Below, one piece after another: positions 47,248 to 57,625 of a stretch of DNA of 64,000 nt. The stretch is taken from NCBI GenBank assembly GCA_050011195.1, contig JBEKJO010000008.1, forward strand, positions 8,080-72,079, written 5' to 3'. The stretch is from PALSA-1440 sp050011195 (GTDB taxonomy: Bacteria; Verrucomicrobiota; Verrucomicrobiia; Limisphaerales; UBA8199). The notes beneath the pieces are model-generated. The model was not told the DNA's origin and searched no databases. It saw nothing but the letters and a program-made list of their open reading frames with translations. Both the position numbers and the translations under genes were made by a program. Every line of letters starts with the position of its first letter. Position 1 is the first letter of the stretch.

Positions 47248-49326
47248 TCAACCAGCTCGGCGCTTGGGCCAGGCCAGGACCAGCAGCAGGAGACCAGCGC
47301 TGGCCAGCGAGATGAGCAGCCCCGGAACCAAACGGTTCTGGTGGAAGTACACCCGCACCTGGTGCCGCCCCGCAGGGACGGGAATCGCCCTCATCCAGAG
47401 ATTCGCCGGCAGGCAGGTACAAACCCGTCCGTCAATTTCGGCCCGCCAGCCCGGATACCAGGCTTCGGCCAGCACCAGCAACGCCTTCTCCTTGGCTTCC
47501 ACCTCAACCCACACAGAGTTGGGCTCAAACCGCCGGATAAGCGCCGCCGTGCCGGGCCAGACGCTCTCCCGAGGCAACGGTTCCGCCAGAGGTTCTTCGA
47601 GCAGGGCGCTACGATGGATATCGTGGCCCTCCGCGAGTCGGGTGAGAATCGTGCCGTAATCTCCGACCACTTCGCCGGCATAGACCAAAAAGGCTCGCGG
47701 CGCCGGGTTGGTCGCCACCTGCAGGATTCCGGTAGTCGGGTCGATACCAGCCGCTAAAGCCAGGTCGGGATAAGGGAAGGGGCCGTGGTCGTACACCTCC
47801 TTTGCTAGCGAGAAGTTTAGGAACTCTGGAGGCCGAATCCCGAGCATTGCGTGCAGATAATCCCAGGGGCGCCTTAAAAACAGCGAGCATTCGGCATCGA
47901 AACTACTGTAACGGTCAACCATGGCGTAATTCGCCGGCACGAACCACCAGGGCACACAAACGCGCGGCGGTGGCCGGAACGGTCGCATCAAGCCCCACCC
48001 TCGCAGTTGCGCCACGAGGGTCTTCTGGAACGGGTGGTCCGGCGGCCCCGGGTAAATGGTGGAATAGGTGTAAGTCCTCTTGATCACCCAGGTCGCGTAC
48101 ACTAATCCCAACCCCTGCAAGCAAACCAACCCGATAAGGAATGACCGAACTGGGTAATTGAGATTGTAGGTCCATAAGGCCCGGAGGTAGGGGTGTGGCC
48201 GGCTCAACCAGATCCCCGTCGCGCAAATCAACACCAGCACTATCAGCAGAGCCGCGCGCGTGTGGAAGCGGAAACCGGCGAAGCCGGGCAGCCATTTGTA
48301 AAACAGCCCGAAGAAAGGGGTGCTGTCCCCCATCGCGATCAGCAAAGCGACCACCAGTACCGCCAGCAAGCCGCGCACGTTGCGTTCGCGCACCAGGCAC
48401 AATCCCGCCAGTCCCAATAGCAGAACAATCGGGCCGACAAAGAGGTGCATCTCCCAATTGAACCAGGAGTACCCTTCCGACAGCCCGATGGGACTGACCA
48501 GGCTGCCCAGGGCTTCCCATTGCAACTTGCCGTAACTTGTAAACGCGGGCGAAGCCCCAACTCGATTTCCATGCCGAACCAACTCCAGGAACGGCAGCAA
48601 TACCACGGCGACCAGCCCCAGGCACCAGAGACACGCTCCGCCCAATTGGCAGAAACCCCTTCCGGCGTCGCGCAGCGCTGCCTGCCAGGGGCGCCTCGGG
48701 GCCCGGCTGACGATGAACACCGCCTGGCCGACCCCCGTAAACCAGAACACTTGCGGGTGGCCGCACAGAAACTGCAACGCCAGCAACAATGCATAGCGGG
48801 CAGTCCGCCAACCCTGCCACGCCTCTTCCGTGCGCAAGGCGTAATGAAACAGCCACGGCACATAGCAGAGGGCGCAGCAGTAGAGCACCTGCCCGGTCAT
48901 CCACCTTGCCGTCAGCGCGCCTGAGGCCAAGTAACTGAAGGCCATGAAATAGCTCTGCCACCACCCTGCCTGCAACGTTCCGGCCAGCTTTCTCATGCCG
49001 AAAACCGCCAGTGTGCAGTGCAGCCAGACCAGGAGGAACAGCCCAGCTCGCTGTCCCAGGCAAATCAGGTACAAAGGCGGATAGAACACTGCATTCTGCA
49101 TATCCGCCAGGTAGGGCCGGCCCAACCCGATATACGGATTCCACAGCGGCAGGCGGTCTTCGCGCACCGTATCCGCCAGAAACTGAAAGTTCGCCTTGTA
49201 AAACTGCACGTAGTCCGCGCTTTCCAGGAGGGTGGGCGCGAGGAAGCACAAGCCCGCCGCGAACACTGCCGTAGCGAGCACGACCAACAGGTTCTCCCAC
49301 CGGGCGCGAAATTGTCCACCTGACAT
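47248..49326 (-). CDS. YfhO-like polytopic membrane protein
   Basis: 692 residues from the ATG at 49326 (GAGGG precedes it). The N-terminal half has many membrane helices with luminal 'DYVQFYKANFQFLADTVREDRLPLWNPYIGLGRPYLAD', typical of GT-C-like glycosyltransferase or YfhO proteins. The C-terminus 'LVLAEAWYPGWRAEIDGR...RAIPVPAGRHQVRVYF' plus a final helix is characteristic of the YfhO family. Probably in cell-surface glycan assembly; the substrate is unknown. Confidence 0.83.
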   Translation of the reverse strand: MSGGQFRARWENLLVVLATAVFAAGLCFLAPTLLESADYVQFYKANFQFLADTVREDRLPLWNPYIGLGRPYLADMQNAVFYPPLYLICLGQRAGLFLLVWLHCTLAVFGMRKLAGTLQAGWWQSYFMAFSYLASGALTARWMTGQVLYCCALCYVPWLFHYALRTEEAWQGWRTARYALLLALQFLCGHPQVFWFTGVGQAVFIVSRAPRRPWQAALRDAGRGFCQLGGACLWCLGLVAVVLLPFLELVRHGNRVGASPAFTSYGKLQWEALGSLVSPIGLSEGYSWFNWEMHLFVGPIVLLLGLAGLCLVRERNVRGLLAVLVVALLIAMGDSTPFFGLFYKWLPGFAGFRFHTRAALLIVLVLICATGIWLSRPHPYLRALWTYNLNYPVRSFLIGLVCLQGLGLVYATWVIKRTYTYSTIYPGPPDHPFQKTLVAQLRGWGLMRPFRPPPRVCVPWWFVPANYAMVDRYSSFDAECSLFLRRPWDYLHAMLGIRPPEFLNFSLAKEVYDHGPFPYPDLALAAGIDPTTGILQVATNPAPRAFLVYAGEVVGDYGTILTRLAEGHDIHRSALLEEPLAEPLPRESVWPGTAALIRRFEPNSVWVEVEAKEKALLVLAEAWYPGWRAEIDGRVCTCLPANLWMRAIPVPAGRHQVRVYFHQNRLVPGLLISLASAGLLLLVLAWPKRRAG

Positions 49327-49674
49327 GCCCTCAGAGAAGCATCCCACCGGGCAGCGTCAATCCAAAAGCCTGCACGCTTTTCCGGCGGGTCGAGAGCGGG
49401 CCTGTCGAAATGGCAAAGGGGTCAGATTGGCGAGTCGGCGGCGGCGGCCAGCCATGACCGCAATGCGGGAACCAGAGTCAGCCGAGGCCATAGTACCGGG
49501 AGCAACGAGCCGGGGGCCGGAGACCGGCCCGCGCCAACGAACAGACCGCGGCTGTCCGCTTTTGCCCACATTTTGCTTGTGTTTTGGGCCAGCTTTTGAG
49601 ATAATCAAAGCAATGGATGCGTTCGAACGAGCGAAATAAGCAAACAGAACAGACAAAAGATAACAGATTGAATT
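49327..49674. other. Gene-free divergent region
   Basis: Between the YfhO-like and barrel genes. One perfect hairpin, GGGCCGG-AGA-CCGGCCC (49514-49530). No gene seen. Confidence 0.5.
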
Positions 49675-50376
49675 ATGAGCATTCTAAAACTTCACGCCGG
49701 GCGGTTTTCAGTCCACAGCAGTGTCCTGTTCGCCGTGGCAGGCTTCGCGCTGGCAGCGCCGGCCCAGATCCCGATGGCCTGGGAGCCTTTCAGCCGGACG
49801 GCCAAGTGGGAAGTTTATGGCATCGGCCAGTACCTCCACTCGGATGACATTCGCTTCAACGGCCCCCTGGGGGATGTGAAAGTCAAAATGGACGACACTG
49901 GCCTGGGCGGCTTCGGCCTGGCCTTCCATTTCAATGATTTCCTGGCGCTCCACGGCGACCTCATGTTCGGCAATGCCACCTTCAGCGGGGACTTCCCCGT
50001 GGACACAGGTGAGACTGTTCACGCGAGCCAGAATACCTTCATGCAGACCGGGCGCCTGAACTTGGATTACAACATCATCAACCGGCGCCTCACCCCGTTT
50101 CTGACCGGCGGTATTGGCTACCAATATCTGGACACGGCCTTGGAAGACCTGCCACCGGGGAGCGACCAGGACTGGTGGGGCTGGGCCGGCCGCCACGGCC
50201 ACTTTTACGACTCGGAAACCGACTTCACCGGGAACGTCGGCGCGGGGATTCGCTGGAATATAACCGATCAACTGTTCATCAAGGCTACGGGCGGGGCGCA
50301 GTGGCTCCAATACCGCGGCGCCAACGGCATCACCACGCAGATCGAGGGCATCTTTGCCATCGGTTGGATGTTTTGA
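49675..50376 (+). CDS. OmpW-like outer-membrane beta-barrel protein
   Basis: 233 residues with signal peptide 'VLFAVAGFALAAPAQ'. Eight or so amphipathic strands, 'KWEVYGIGQYLHSDD', 'LTPFLTGGIGYQYLDT', 'GAGIRWNITDQLFIKATGGA', and a terminal aromatic 'IFAIGWMF' indicate a small barrel like OmpW/OmpA-type proteins. Function unknown. Confidence 0.8.
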   Translation: MSILKLHAGRFSVHSSVLFAVAGFALAAPAQIPMAWEPFSRTAKWEVYGIGQYLHSDDIRFNGPLGDVKVKMDDTGLGGFGLAFHFNDFLALHGDLMFGNATFSGDFPVDTGETVHASQNTFMQTGRLNLDYNIINRRLTPFLTGGIGYQYLDTALEDLPPGSDQDWWGWAGRHGHFYDSETDFTGNVGAGIRWNITDQLFIKATGGAQWLQYRGANGITTQIEGIFAIGWMF

Positions 50377-50503
50377 CCCCCAATTGATCCCTCAGAGGTG
50401 GTGGCATCTCGACGCGCAAAGCAGAGCCCCGCTGGCGGCCATAAGCGGGATGACGTTCGCGGCTTGCGCGGGTGCCCCGGCCAACCACGCTTCAGCATCC
50501 TTT

Positions 50504-50641
50504 TCAAAAGCCCCTTCGTTGCTTGCCCGCCAGGCGAGTCATGAAGGCGCTCATGGCTTCGGCGTAGAGCGCCCGCGCGAATTCGCGGTCACGTCTGATG
50601 CGCGCCATGACGGTTTCTGTGTAGTCTCGTGTCAGTGCCAT
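50504..50641 (-). pseudogene. HigA-type antitoxin N-terminal remnant
   Basis: A 45-codon frame starts 'MALTRDYTETVMARIRRDRE', then 'FARALYAEAMSAF'. This matches the N-terminus of HigA-like antitoxins that pair with HigB/RelE toxins ('MALTRDF.ETV.AR..RDP.FA.ALL.EA...F'). The usual helix-turn-helix part is missing and no toxin is recognised next to it. Possibly truncated by rearrangement. Confidence 0.55.
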
Positions 50642-51061
50642 GTTATGGTTTCGTCTGGTGGTACGGGCAAGATGCGATCGGCGGCGAGGGTTTTGCGCTT
50701 GCGAAAGGCATTACGGAAGTGTGTCTCAACCATGTGCTGTGCGGGAACTGTGTCAGGGCATGATTCTGTGCGGAATCTGTGCGGGAAAACTCCCCGTTAT
50801 GCCCTCCAAATAATCAGATTGCCGGGCTGTTTCGGGACTCGAAAACAAGAAGCCGGGGCACCCCCTCCAGAACAACATTGCCTGTCACCAATTTTTGAAA
50901 CTGTAAAACCGGCCTTTCTGGTGTCCAGGACGCGCCGGGGCGTCTGGACCATGCCGACTATCCACCCCGGTTGGCCGCATCCACCGACGACTCCTTCGTC
51001 TCCTGCCAAGGCGCGCACGATCACTGTTTAGTCGGTATCACGAACCAAGCCTAAGCCGGCG
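50642..51061. other. Gene-free stretch
   Basis: Holds short 'CTGTGCGGGAA' repeats (around 50737-50790). No gene recognised on either strand. Confidence 0.5.
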
Positions 51062-52312
51062 CTACGGCATCGGGACACGGTAGAAGCCTTGTGGCCTGTC
51101 CATCGGCGCCGGATAGGGGCTGGCGGCGGCACTAAGATCGCTCCAAGGTCCAGTGACTTGGTCCGCATACTGCAGAATCCCTCCGCCCGACCATGAGATA
51201 CTGAACTGGCCGCCCGACATGCTGGCGGAGAGCACGGGTTGCAACGGCGCGCCCACCACATGCCCCGCTGGCGCTGCGGCAACGCTCAGTTGGAAGGCTG
51301 TATCCAGGCTCAGTGGGTTGAAGGGGTGGGTGAGCGGATAATGCAGGTCGGTCCAATTCGGGCCATAGTCGTCGTGCTCCACGTCGCGTCGTCGTTCCAG
51401 CCGTCGGCGAGCACACAGCTCTCCCACAGGAAATCGTCCGCGACGGTTTGGGAGCCGGTCCCTTGGGTGGCCAGCACGTCCACGCCAGTGGGCATTGCGT
51501 CCGGGGGCTGCGACCAAACCACCTGCTGGGGAGTGTCCTCCACGACGATGATTTCGCCCATCATCCCCTCAACGCCGTGAGCCGCAATGTGGCAATGGTA
51601 GAGCCGGCGGCCAAGGGCGCCACCCGTGGCGCCGCCCGTGCAAGACCCCAGAATCGGGCCAGGCGTTGGCGGGGTGCCGGAGGACAGATCGCAAAACGAC
51701 GGGTGATCATCCAACTGAACACTGAACACCAAAGCTTGCCCGCCGTACACCTCAATGGTGTCAAGGAATTCGTTGTAGCCGAAGTTGTACACGTTGGCGC
51801 CAACCACCATGCTCAAAGGCTGGAGCGACCAGCCGTGCAAGTGAAACGGATGGGCAAGTGTCGTTGAGCCAGAGCTCCCCCCCCGTTTCGTTCGTCACCG
51901 TCAGAACAAACAGATCGCCGACGTGGGCGTAGCGGTCAGTGGCTATCGCCAGGATCTCAGTGGCCTGCGCGCCGGGCAGGACGTTGGGGATCAATTGGGC
52001 CTCGCAGGTGCCCTGAACGATAATGACGCCGTACATGCCGGCCCAGAGCGTGTCGCCCGGCACCATGTGGGAGTGAAACCAAAAAATGCCCGGGCGGGGC
52101 GCGATGAAACGGTAGGTGTAACTTTGGTTGTTCTTCACGGCATCCTGCGTCACGGCGGTGCCGTCGCTGTCGTTATCCAGCTCAATCCCGTGCCAATGGA
52201 TGCTGGTGCCTTCGGGAATTTGCGTATCCGGCAGCAGGTTCTGGAAATTGCAGGTGACCCTCTGCCCCGGCGTTAGCCTCATTAGCAGCACGGGAATGCC
52301 ATCGGCGGTCAT
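51062..52312 (-). pseudogene. Multicopper oxidase, frameshifted and 5'-truncated
   Basis: Three frames line up as one copper oxidase. Frame 1 has 'SIHWHGIELDND' and 'WFHSHMVPGD', frame 2 has 'HPFHLHGWSLQP' and the C-terminal 'YHCHIAAHGVEGMM' (type 1/2/3 copper ligands). The shift between them falls in a run of eight G on the coding strand (51877-51884); seven G would join them. A second shift near 51390 leads to a tail of the Verrucomicrobial 'GPWSDLSAAASPY..P...FYRV' type. The N-terminal cupredoxin and signal peptide are missing. It sits beside a metal efflux pump, so a copper-resistance role is likely. Confidence 0.8.
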
Positions 52313-52370
52313 GCCACTTACGCGTCGAAGGAAAATCCGGAAGCGTCCGGCAAGCTTCGCTCCTAGATCC

Positions 52371-55300
52371 CTATACTTCCAGGCGATCTCCGGAACGCGC
52401 GACCAATAGATAGAGCGCCGGCATGAGGAAAACGCTGATCAAGAGCCGCGAGAACAATCCGCTGACGATGACCAGCGCAAAAGGCCGCTGGGAATCGGTG
52501 CCCACCCCGGTGGCCAGAGCGGCCGGCAACAATCCCAGGGCGGCCACGAGGGCAGTCATCATGATCGGGCGCAGGCGCAGAAGCGCGCCCTCCCGGGCGG
52601 CCTGTTCGATGCTGGTGCCGCCGCGGCGGAGTTCGTTGACGTAGGAGATATAGACGATAGCCGTCTGAACCGAGACGCCGAACAGGGCCAGAAAACCTAT
52701 GCCGGACGAGACCGAAAAGGGCGTGTGGGTCGGCCATAACGCCACGATCCCGCCGGTCGGCGCCGAGAGCAAAACCCCCAGCACGGTGATGAACGGGAAT
52801 TTCAGGTTGCTGTAGAGCGCAAACAGGATCAGGAAAATCAGGAACAGGGTTAAGGGCAGAACGATGTTGAGTTGGCGCCGCGAAGCGGTGTATTCTGTGT
52901 ATTCGCCGCCCCAATCCGCGCGATAGCCCTCCGGCAACTTGACCTGGGATTCGACCTGCCCCATGGCGTCCTGCACGGCGCCCGCCAGGTCGCGTCCTTC
53001 CACCGAGAATTGGACCCCGATGTAGCGCGAGTTGTTCTGGCGGTAGATGAAAGACGCGCCGTTCGCCACCTGGATATCGGCGAATTCCCCCAGCGGGATC
53101 TGCTGGCCGTCGGGCGTGGACACCAGAATGTTGCGGATTTCCTCCGGATTATCCCGGTACTGTTGTTGCAGGCGCACGATCAGGTCGAACTGCTTTTCGC
53201 CCTGCACCACTTGGGTCGCCACGTCGCCGCCGATGGCCGCCTGAATCAGGCTGTTGATGTCGGCGACGTTCAAGCCGTAGCGGGCAATCCGGCCGCGGTT
53301 GATTTTGATGTTGAGGCTCGGCTGCCCCAGCTCCTGGACGAGCGTCACGTCCCGGATGCCGCGCACATGCTCGAGCACGTGTTTGATGGCCCGGCCCTTC
53401 TGCTCGAGCGTGTCCAGGTCGGAACCGAACACTTTGACGGCCAGGGAGCTTTTTAATCCGGTTTCCGCTTCGTCCACGGCGTCTTCGGCGGGCTGGGTGT
53501 AGTTGAAGATGATGCCGGGAAACACCTGCAGCTTTTTGTTGATGGCTTCAATGAGTTCCGGTTTGGTGCGGCAAGGGCCGGTCCACTGCGAATACGGTTT
53601 GAGGCCGACGTAAAACTCGACGTTGAAAAAGCCCGTCGGATCGGTGCCGTCGTCGGGCCGGCCATGCTCGGAGGCGACGATGGTGACCTGCGGAAACGAG
53701 CGCAGAATTTCGCGGACCCGGGGGGCGATCTTGCGCGATTCGTCAAAGGAAATGGTGTAGGGCATGGTGGCGCGGACCCACAGGGCGCCCTCGTCCAGGT
53801 GCGGCATGAATTCCGCGCCGATGCGGGGAATGAGCAGGAGTGAACCCGAGACCAGAACCGCGGAGGCCAGGGTGGTGCCCCAGGGATGCGCCAGGCAGAA
53901 ATCGAGGCCTTTGGCGTAGAGGGATTTGATGGCTTCAAAGGCGGCATTGCGCCGCTCGCGCACGCCTTTGCGCATGGCCCAGGAACAGAGGACCGGGAGG
54001 AGGGTCAGCGTGACAATCAAGGAGCCGACCAACGCAAAGATCATCGTGTCGGCCATCGGCTTGAACAGTTTGCCGGAAGGCCCGGACAGGACGTAGATTG
54101 GCAGAAAACCGGCCACGATCACGGCGACGGCGTAAAAGATCGGGCGATCCACTTCCGCGGCTGCCGCGGCGATGGTTTCCCGGATGTTGAGGGACTCCCC
54201 CCGCCGCGCGGCGAGCTGGCGAAAGATGTTTTCCCCCATCACCACGGCGCCGTCCACGAGGATGCCGAAATCGATCGCGCCGATGGACAGCAGGTTGGCC
54301 GAGACGTCCTGGACGTTCAGACAGATGAAGGCGAAGAGCAAGGCCAGGGGGATGGCCGTGGCGACAATCAGTCCGGCGCGGAAATCATACAAAAAGAATA
54401 CGAGCACCACGATGACCAGCAACATGCCGCGCAACAGGTTCCGCTCGACGGTCTCGGTCGTCAGCGCGACCAGCTCGCTGCGGTCGTAAAAGGGAAGGAT
54501 TTTGACGTCCTTGGGCAGTATCTTCTCGTTGAGTTCCTTCGTCTTGGCCTCCACCTGTTTGAGGACATTCTGCGTTTGTTCTCCGGTGCGCATCAAAATG
54601 ACGCCTTCGACGGCGTCGTCCTGGTCCTGATAGCCAAACTGGCCGAGGCGCGGGGCATGGCCAATCACCACTTGCCCCACGTCTTTGACCAGGATCGGGG
54701 TGCCCTTGTGGACGGCGAGCACCACGTCGCCGATGTCTTCGAGCGTTTCCAACCGGCCCTGGCCGCGCACGTAATAGAACTGGCCGCCCTGGGAGTAGAA
54801 CCCGCCGCCCGCGTTGCCGTTGTTGGCGGTCAGCGCGTTCTCCACCTGCGACACGGACAAACCGACCGCCGCGATTTTCACCGGATCGAGCAGCACTTGG
54901 TATTGCATGGTTTCTCCGCCCAACCCCGAGTCATCTGCCACGCCGGGAACGGCTTTGTATTGGCGTTCGACGATCCAATCGTCGATGGTTTTCAGTTCCA
55001 TCGGGGACCGGTCGGGGCTCTGCATCACGTAGCGATAGATCAAGCCCGAAGCCGAAAACATCGGCGAGACCGACGGCGTCACGCCGTTGGGCAAGCTGAG
55101 ATCGGGAATCCGGTTGAACACCTGCTGGCGGGCGAAGTAGTTATCGGTGCCGTCGCGAAACGAGAGGATGACGTCGGACAGCCCATAGAGCGAAATCGAA
55201 CGCAGCATCGTCATGCGCGGGATGCCGTTCATTTCCACTTCGACGGGCACGGTGATGAGTCGTTCCACTTCCTCGGCCGCGTGTCCGGGCCATTGGGTGA

Positions 55301-55496
55301 TGATTTCGACCATGGGCGGGGACAGATCGGGATAGGCATCGACCGACAGACGGTTCAACGACCACATGCCGGCGCCGGTGAGCACGAGGGTCATGAGGAT
55401 GACGAGCAAGCGCTGCCGCAGGGAGGAGGCGACGATCCGGTGGATGATCGAGGCGGTTTGCGGCGGGGATTCGGGTGGGGGCAGATGGTCGCTCAT
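52371..55496 (-). CDS. RND heavy-metal efflux pump, CzcA/CusA family
   Basis: 1041 residues with the RND layout: TM1, large periplasmic domain, TM2-6, second periplasmic domain, TM8-12. The TM4 motif 'GAIDFGILVDGAVVMGENIF' is the heavy-metal efflux signature; the DFG..DGA form is nearer to CzcA-type (Co/Zn/Cd) than CusA-type pumps. It works with the adaptor encoded immediately upstream and an outer-membrane channel, which here is broken. The two genes overlap by 4 bp. Confidence 0.93.
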   Translation of the reverse strand: MSDHLPPPESPPQTASIIHRIVASSLRQRLLVILMTLVLTGAGMWSLNRLSVDAYPDLSPPMVEIITQWPGHAAEEVERLITVPVEVEMNGIPRMTMLRSISLYGLSDVILSFRDGTDNYFARQQVFNRIPDLSLPNGVTPSVSPMFSASGLIYRYVMQSPDRSPMELKTIDDWIVERQYKAVPGVADDSGLGGETMQYQVLLDPVKIAAVGLSVSQVENALTANNGNAGGGFYSQGGQFYYVRGQGRLETLEDIGDVVLAVHKGTPILVKDVGQVVIGHAPRLGQFGYQDQDDAVEGVILMRTGEQTQNVLKQVEAKTKELNEKILPKDVKILPFYDRSELVALTTETVERNLLRGMLLVIVVLVFFLYDFRAGLIVATAIPLALLFAFICLNVQDVSANLLSIGAIDFGILVDGAVVMGENIFRQLAARRGESLNIRETIAAAAAEVDRPIFYAVAVIVAGFLPIYVLSGPSGKLFKPMADTMIFALVGSLIVTLTLLPVLCSWAMRKGVRERRNAAFEAIKSLYAKGLDFCLAHPWGTTLASAVLVSGSLLLIPRIGAEFMPHLDEGALWVRATMPYTISFDESRKIAPRVREILRSFPQVTIVASEHGRPDDGTDPTGFFNVEFYVGLKPYSQWTGPCRTKPELIEAINKKLQVFPGIIFNYTQPAEDAVDEAETGLKSSLAVKVFGSDLDTLEQKGRAIKHVLEHVRGIRDVTLVQELGQPSLNIKINRGRIARYGLNVADINSLIQAAIGGDVATQVVQGEKQFDLIVRLQQQYRDNPEEIRNILVSTPDGQQIPLGEFADIQVANGASFIYRQNNSRYIGVQFSVEGRDLAGAVQDAMGQVESQVKLPEGYRADWGGEYTEYTASRRQLNIVLPLTLFLIFLILFALYSNLKFPFITVLGVLLSAPTGGIVALWPTHTPFSVSSGIGFLALFGVSVQTAIVYISYVNELRRGGTSIEQAAREGALLRLRPIMMTALVAALGLLPAALATGVGTDSQRPFALVIVSGLFSRLLISVFLMPALYLLVARSGDRLEV

Positions 55497-56629
55497 TGAT
55501 TTTGCAGGAATTGAACGAAGAGCCCGCCTTCGACCACAAGCCGGTCGCCGGCTTTGAGGCCGGAGGTGATGTCATACTGATCCCCTTCGCGATAGCCCAG
55601 CGTGACGCGCCGCCGCCCAAAGCTGCCGTCGGGCTGCGCGACATAGACGAACGGCAGGTTTTCTTCGTCGCGCAGAATCCCCGAAACCGGCACCAGCAGG
55701 CCGGCGCTTTCGGCGCGCGAATGAATCAGCACGCGGAGGTACATCTGTTTTTTCAACACGCCGCCCGGATTCTCGACGACCACGCGAACGGCCACGGAGC
55801 GGGTGTCCGGATCGACCAGAGCCGAAATGTTGCCCACCGTCCCGGAGAAGTTTTCCGAAGTCTTCCCGGTGAGCACTTCGGCCGGGTCGCCGAGGCTGAC
55901 TGAACCCAGGTCCGTGTTGAAGAGGTGTGCCATCACCCAGACCCGGGAGAGATCGGCGACGGTAAAACAGGGCGTGGTGCCCGCTTCCAAAAGCTCTCCG
56001 GGCGTGATGAGCCGTTCCACCACGGTCCCGGCGATGGGGGAACGAATCATGCCCGGGACACGCGAAACCGGCTTTCCGGCTTGAATGGCTTTGATGGTGT
56101 CAGGAGCCACTTTGAGGGAAACGAGCTGTTGCAGGGCGGCCTCGGCATCGGCTTCCGCATTAGCGGCATCCGTTTTGGCCTGTTCGGCTTCGCGCAGGGT
56201 GATGCCGTGTTGCCCGATGAGTTGCTGGTCCATTTCGGCAAGTTGGCGGGCGGTTTTGGCGGTCGCGAGCGCCTTGCGATAAGCGCTGACGGCGGAGGCA
56301 AAGTCCGGCGACTCAACCTCCGCCAGCGGCTGCTCCGCTTCAACCTGCGCGCCCAGGGAAACCAGCAGCCGTGATACGGGGCCGGACATCGGCGCCAGAA
56401 GCGTGGTGGCCTGGTCGTCGTCGAAGTCCACCGTGCCGGTCGTGTCCACAGTCTTGTGGAATTGGGAAGGCTCAACGGTATAGCGATGAATATTCTGACG
56501 CTGAGCGGCTGTCAGCGTAACGTTGCTGGCCGTGACGGAGGACGGCGCGGGGCTGCTGTCGGTTCGGGATGAACAGCCCGCGAGCAGGCAGGCCCCGAAC
56601 GCGGCGGAAATAATAGTTTTCATGATCAT
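55493..56629 (-). CDS. RND periplasmic adaptor lipoprotein
   Basis: 378 residues from the ATG at 56629, overlapping the outer-membrane factor stop (ATGA). Signal and lipobox 'FGACLLAGCSS'. Core: barrel-sandwich hybrid halves ('TLLAPMSGPVSRLLVSLGAQVEAEQPLAEV' and 'RSPIAGTVVERLITPGELLE') around a coiled coil, then beta-barrel ('VSLGDPAEVLTGKTSE'). Membrane-fusion protein for the downstream pump. Confidence 0.92.
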   Translation of the reverse strand: MIMKTIISAAFGACLLAGCSSRTDSSPAPSSVTASNVTLTAAQRQNIHRYTVEPSQFHKTVDTTGTVDFDDDQATTLLAPMSGPVSRLLVSLGAQVEAEQPLAEVESPDFASAVSAYRKALATAKTARQLAEMDQQLIGQHGITLREAEQAKTDAANAEADAEAALQQLVSLKVAPDTIKAIQAGKPVSRVPGMIRSPIAGTVVERLITPGELLEAGTTPCFTVADLSRVWVMAHLFNTDLGSVSLGDPAEVLTGKTSENFSGTVGNISALVDPDTRSVAVRVVVENPGGVLKKQMYLRVLIHSRAESAGLLVPVSGILRDEENLPFVYVAQPDGSFGRRRVTLGYREGDQYDITSGLKAGDRLVVEGGLFVQFLQNQ

Positions 56630-57217
56630 TTTTGTTTCAGTTCCGCGCGGTTCCACCAGCCGCCGCCCAGCGCCTGAAATAACGCCGCGGTGTCGGCGAA
56701 ACGATTGGCCTGGGCCTGCACGAGGTTGAGCCGGGCTTGCTGATAAGTTTGTTCCGCGTTCAGGAGGGCCAGATAACCGCCATAGCCGACCTGCCATTGT
56801 TGCCGGGAAAGATCGAGCGTCACCTTCGCGGAATCAGCGGCGGCAGCGGCGGTCTTCAGCGCGGCGGCGTCCTGTTCGAGAGCGGTCAAGGCGTCCGCGA
56901 CATTCTGACAGGCGGTGAGGACCGTGCTGCGATATTGTTGGGCCGCCTGAACGTAGGCGGCCTTCGCCGCCCGCTCCAGGTGGAGCAGCGTGCCGCCCTG
57001 AAAAATGGGTTGCGTCAGTGAGGCGCCCACCCCCCAAAACCCGGTGCCGGAAGTGAACACCCGGTCGAGCGCCAGCGCCATGCTGCCGGCGTTAGCCGTG
57101 AGGGTTATATTCGGGAGCCGGTTGGCGGTGGCGATTCCGATCTGGGCGCTCGCGGCATGCAGGTTCGCCTCGGCTTGAAGCACATCCGGGCGTTGCTCCA
57201 CAAGCTTTGCCGGGAGG
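56626..57217 (-). pseudogene. NodT-type outer-membrane factor, N-terminus lost
   Basis: About 195 residues of the C-terminal part: 'LPAKLVEQRPDVLQAEANLH', then 'ASAQIGIATANRLPNITLTA', 'LTQPIFQGG' and 'VGYGGYLALLNAEQTYQQA'. These match the second half of CusC/NodT channels (about 470 residues). The sequence changes abruptly at about 57217 into an IstB-like gene on the other strand. The pump therefore lacks its own complete channel. Confidence 0.82.
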
Positions 57218-57563
57218 CGTCCTTCCCAGTGATCAGACCATCGAGAACTTCGACTTCAAGGTTCAGCCCTCCATCAACGAACCGCTGGTGCGGGAGCTGT
57301 TGCGGGGCGAATACATTGCCCAGAAGGAGAACGTGCTGCTGGTCGGCAATGCCGGCACCGGTAAAACCCATCTGGCCACAGCTCTGGGCCAAGCCATGAT
57401 CCCGAATGCTCCCTATGAACAACCGGATGGCAAGCGGATACGCATCTACACCGATTATTTCGGGAAGCCGCGCAATGAAGCGAATCCTTCGGCCGGCCCC
57501 TTCGATAATCCCGGCGTAGCTGCCACCAAGCTGAATGTGTGGACAGCAACTAAAACTGAATAA
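57207..57563 (+). mobile_element. IS21-type IstB ATPase remnant
   Basis: 118 codons. 'IENFDFKVQPSINEPLVREL', 'YIAQKENVLLVG' and Walker A 'NAGTGKTHLATALGQAM' match the middle of IstB helper ATPases. Similarity stops after the P-loop helix; the tail ('YTDYFGKPRNEANPSAGPF') is unrelated. No IstA or terminal repeats are seen. It truncates the outer-membrane factor gene. Confidence 0.75.
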
Positions 57564-57625
57564 AGGAGAGTGCCTCCCAATCGCACTCGCAGTAGGCGCG
57601 CCACGCCCCCCATTCTATTCGCCTC

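Noticed and set aside
50633..50734. 33-codon frame before the HigA-like remnant ('VETHFRNAFRKRKTLAADR')
   Set aside because: Could be a toxin remnant, but no HigB or RelE motif is recognisable and it overlaps the next frame.
53886..55499. Long plus-strand frame (537 codons)
   Set aside because: Antisense to the RND pump; His/Asp-rich mirror sequence without domains.
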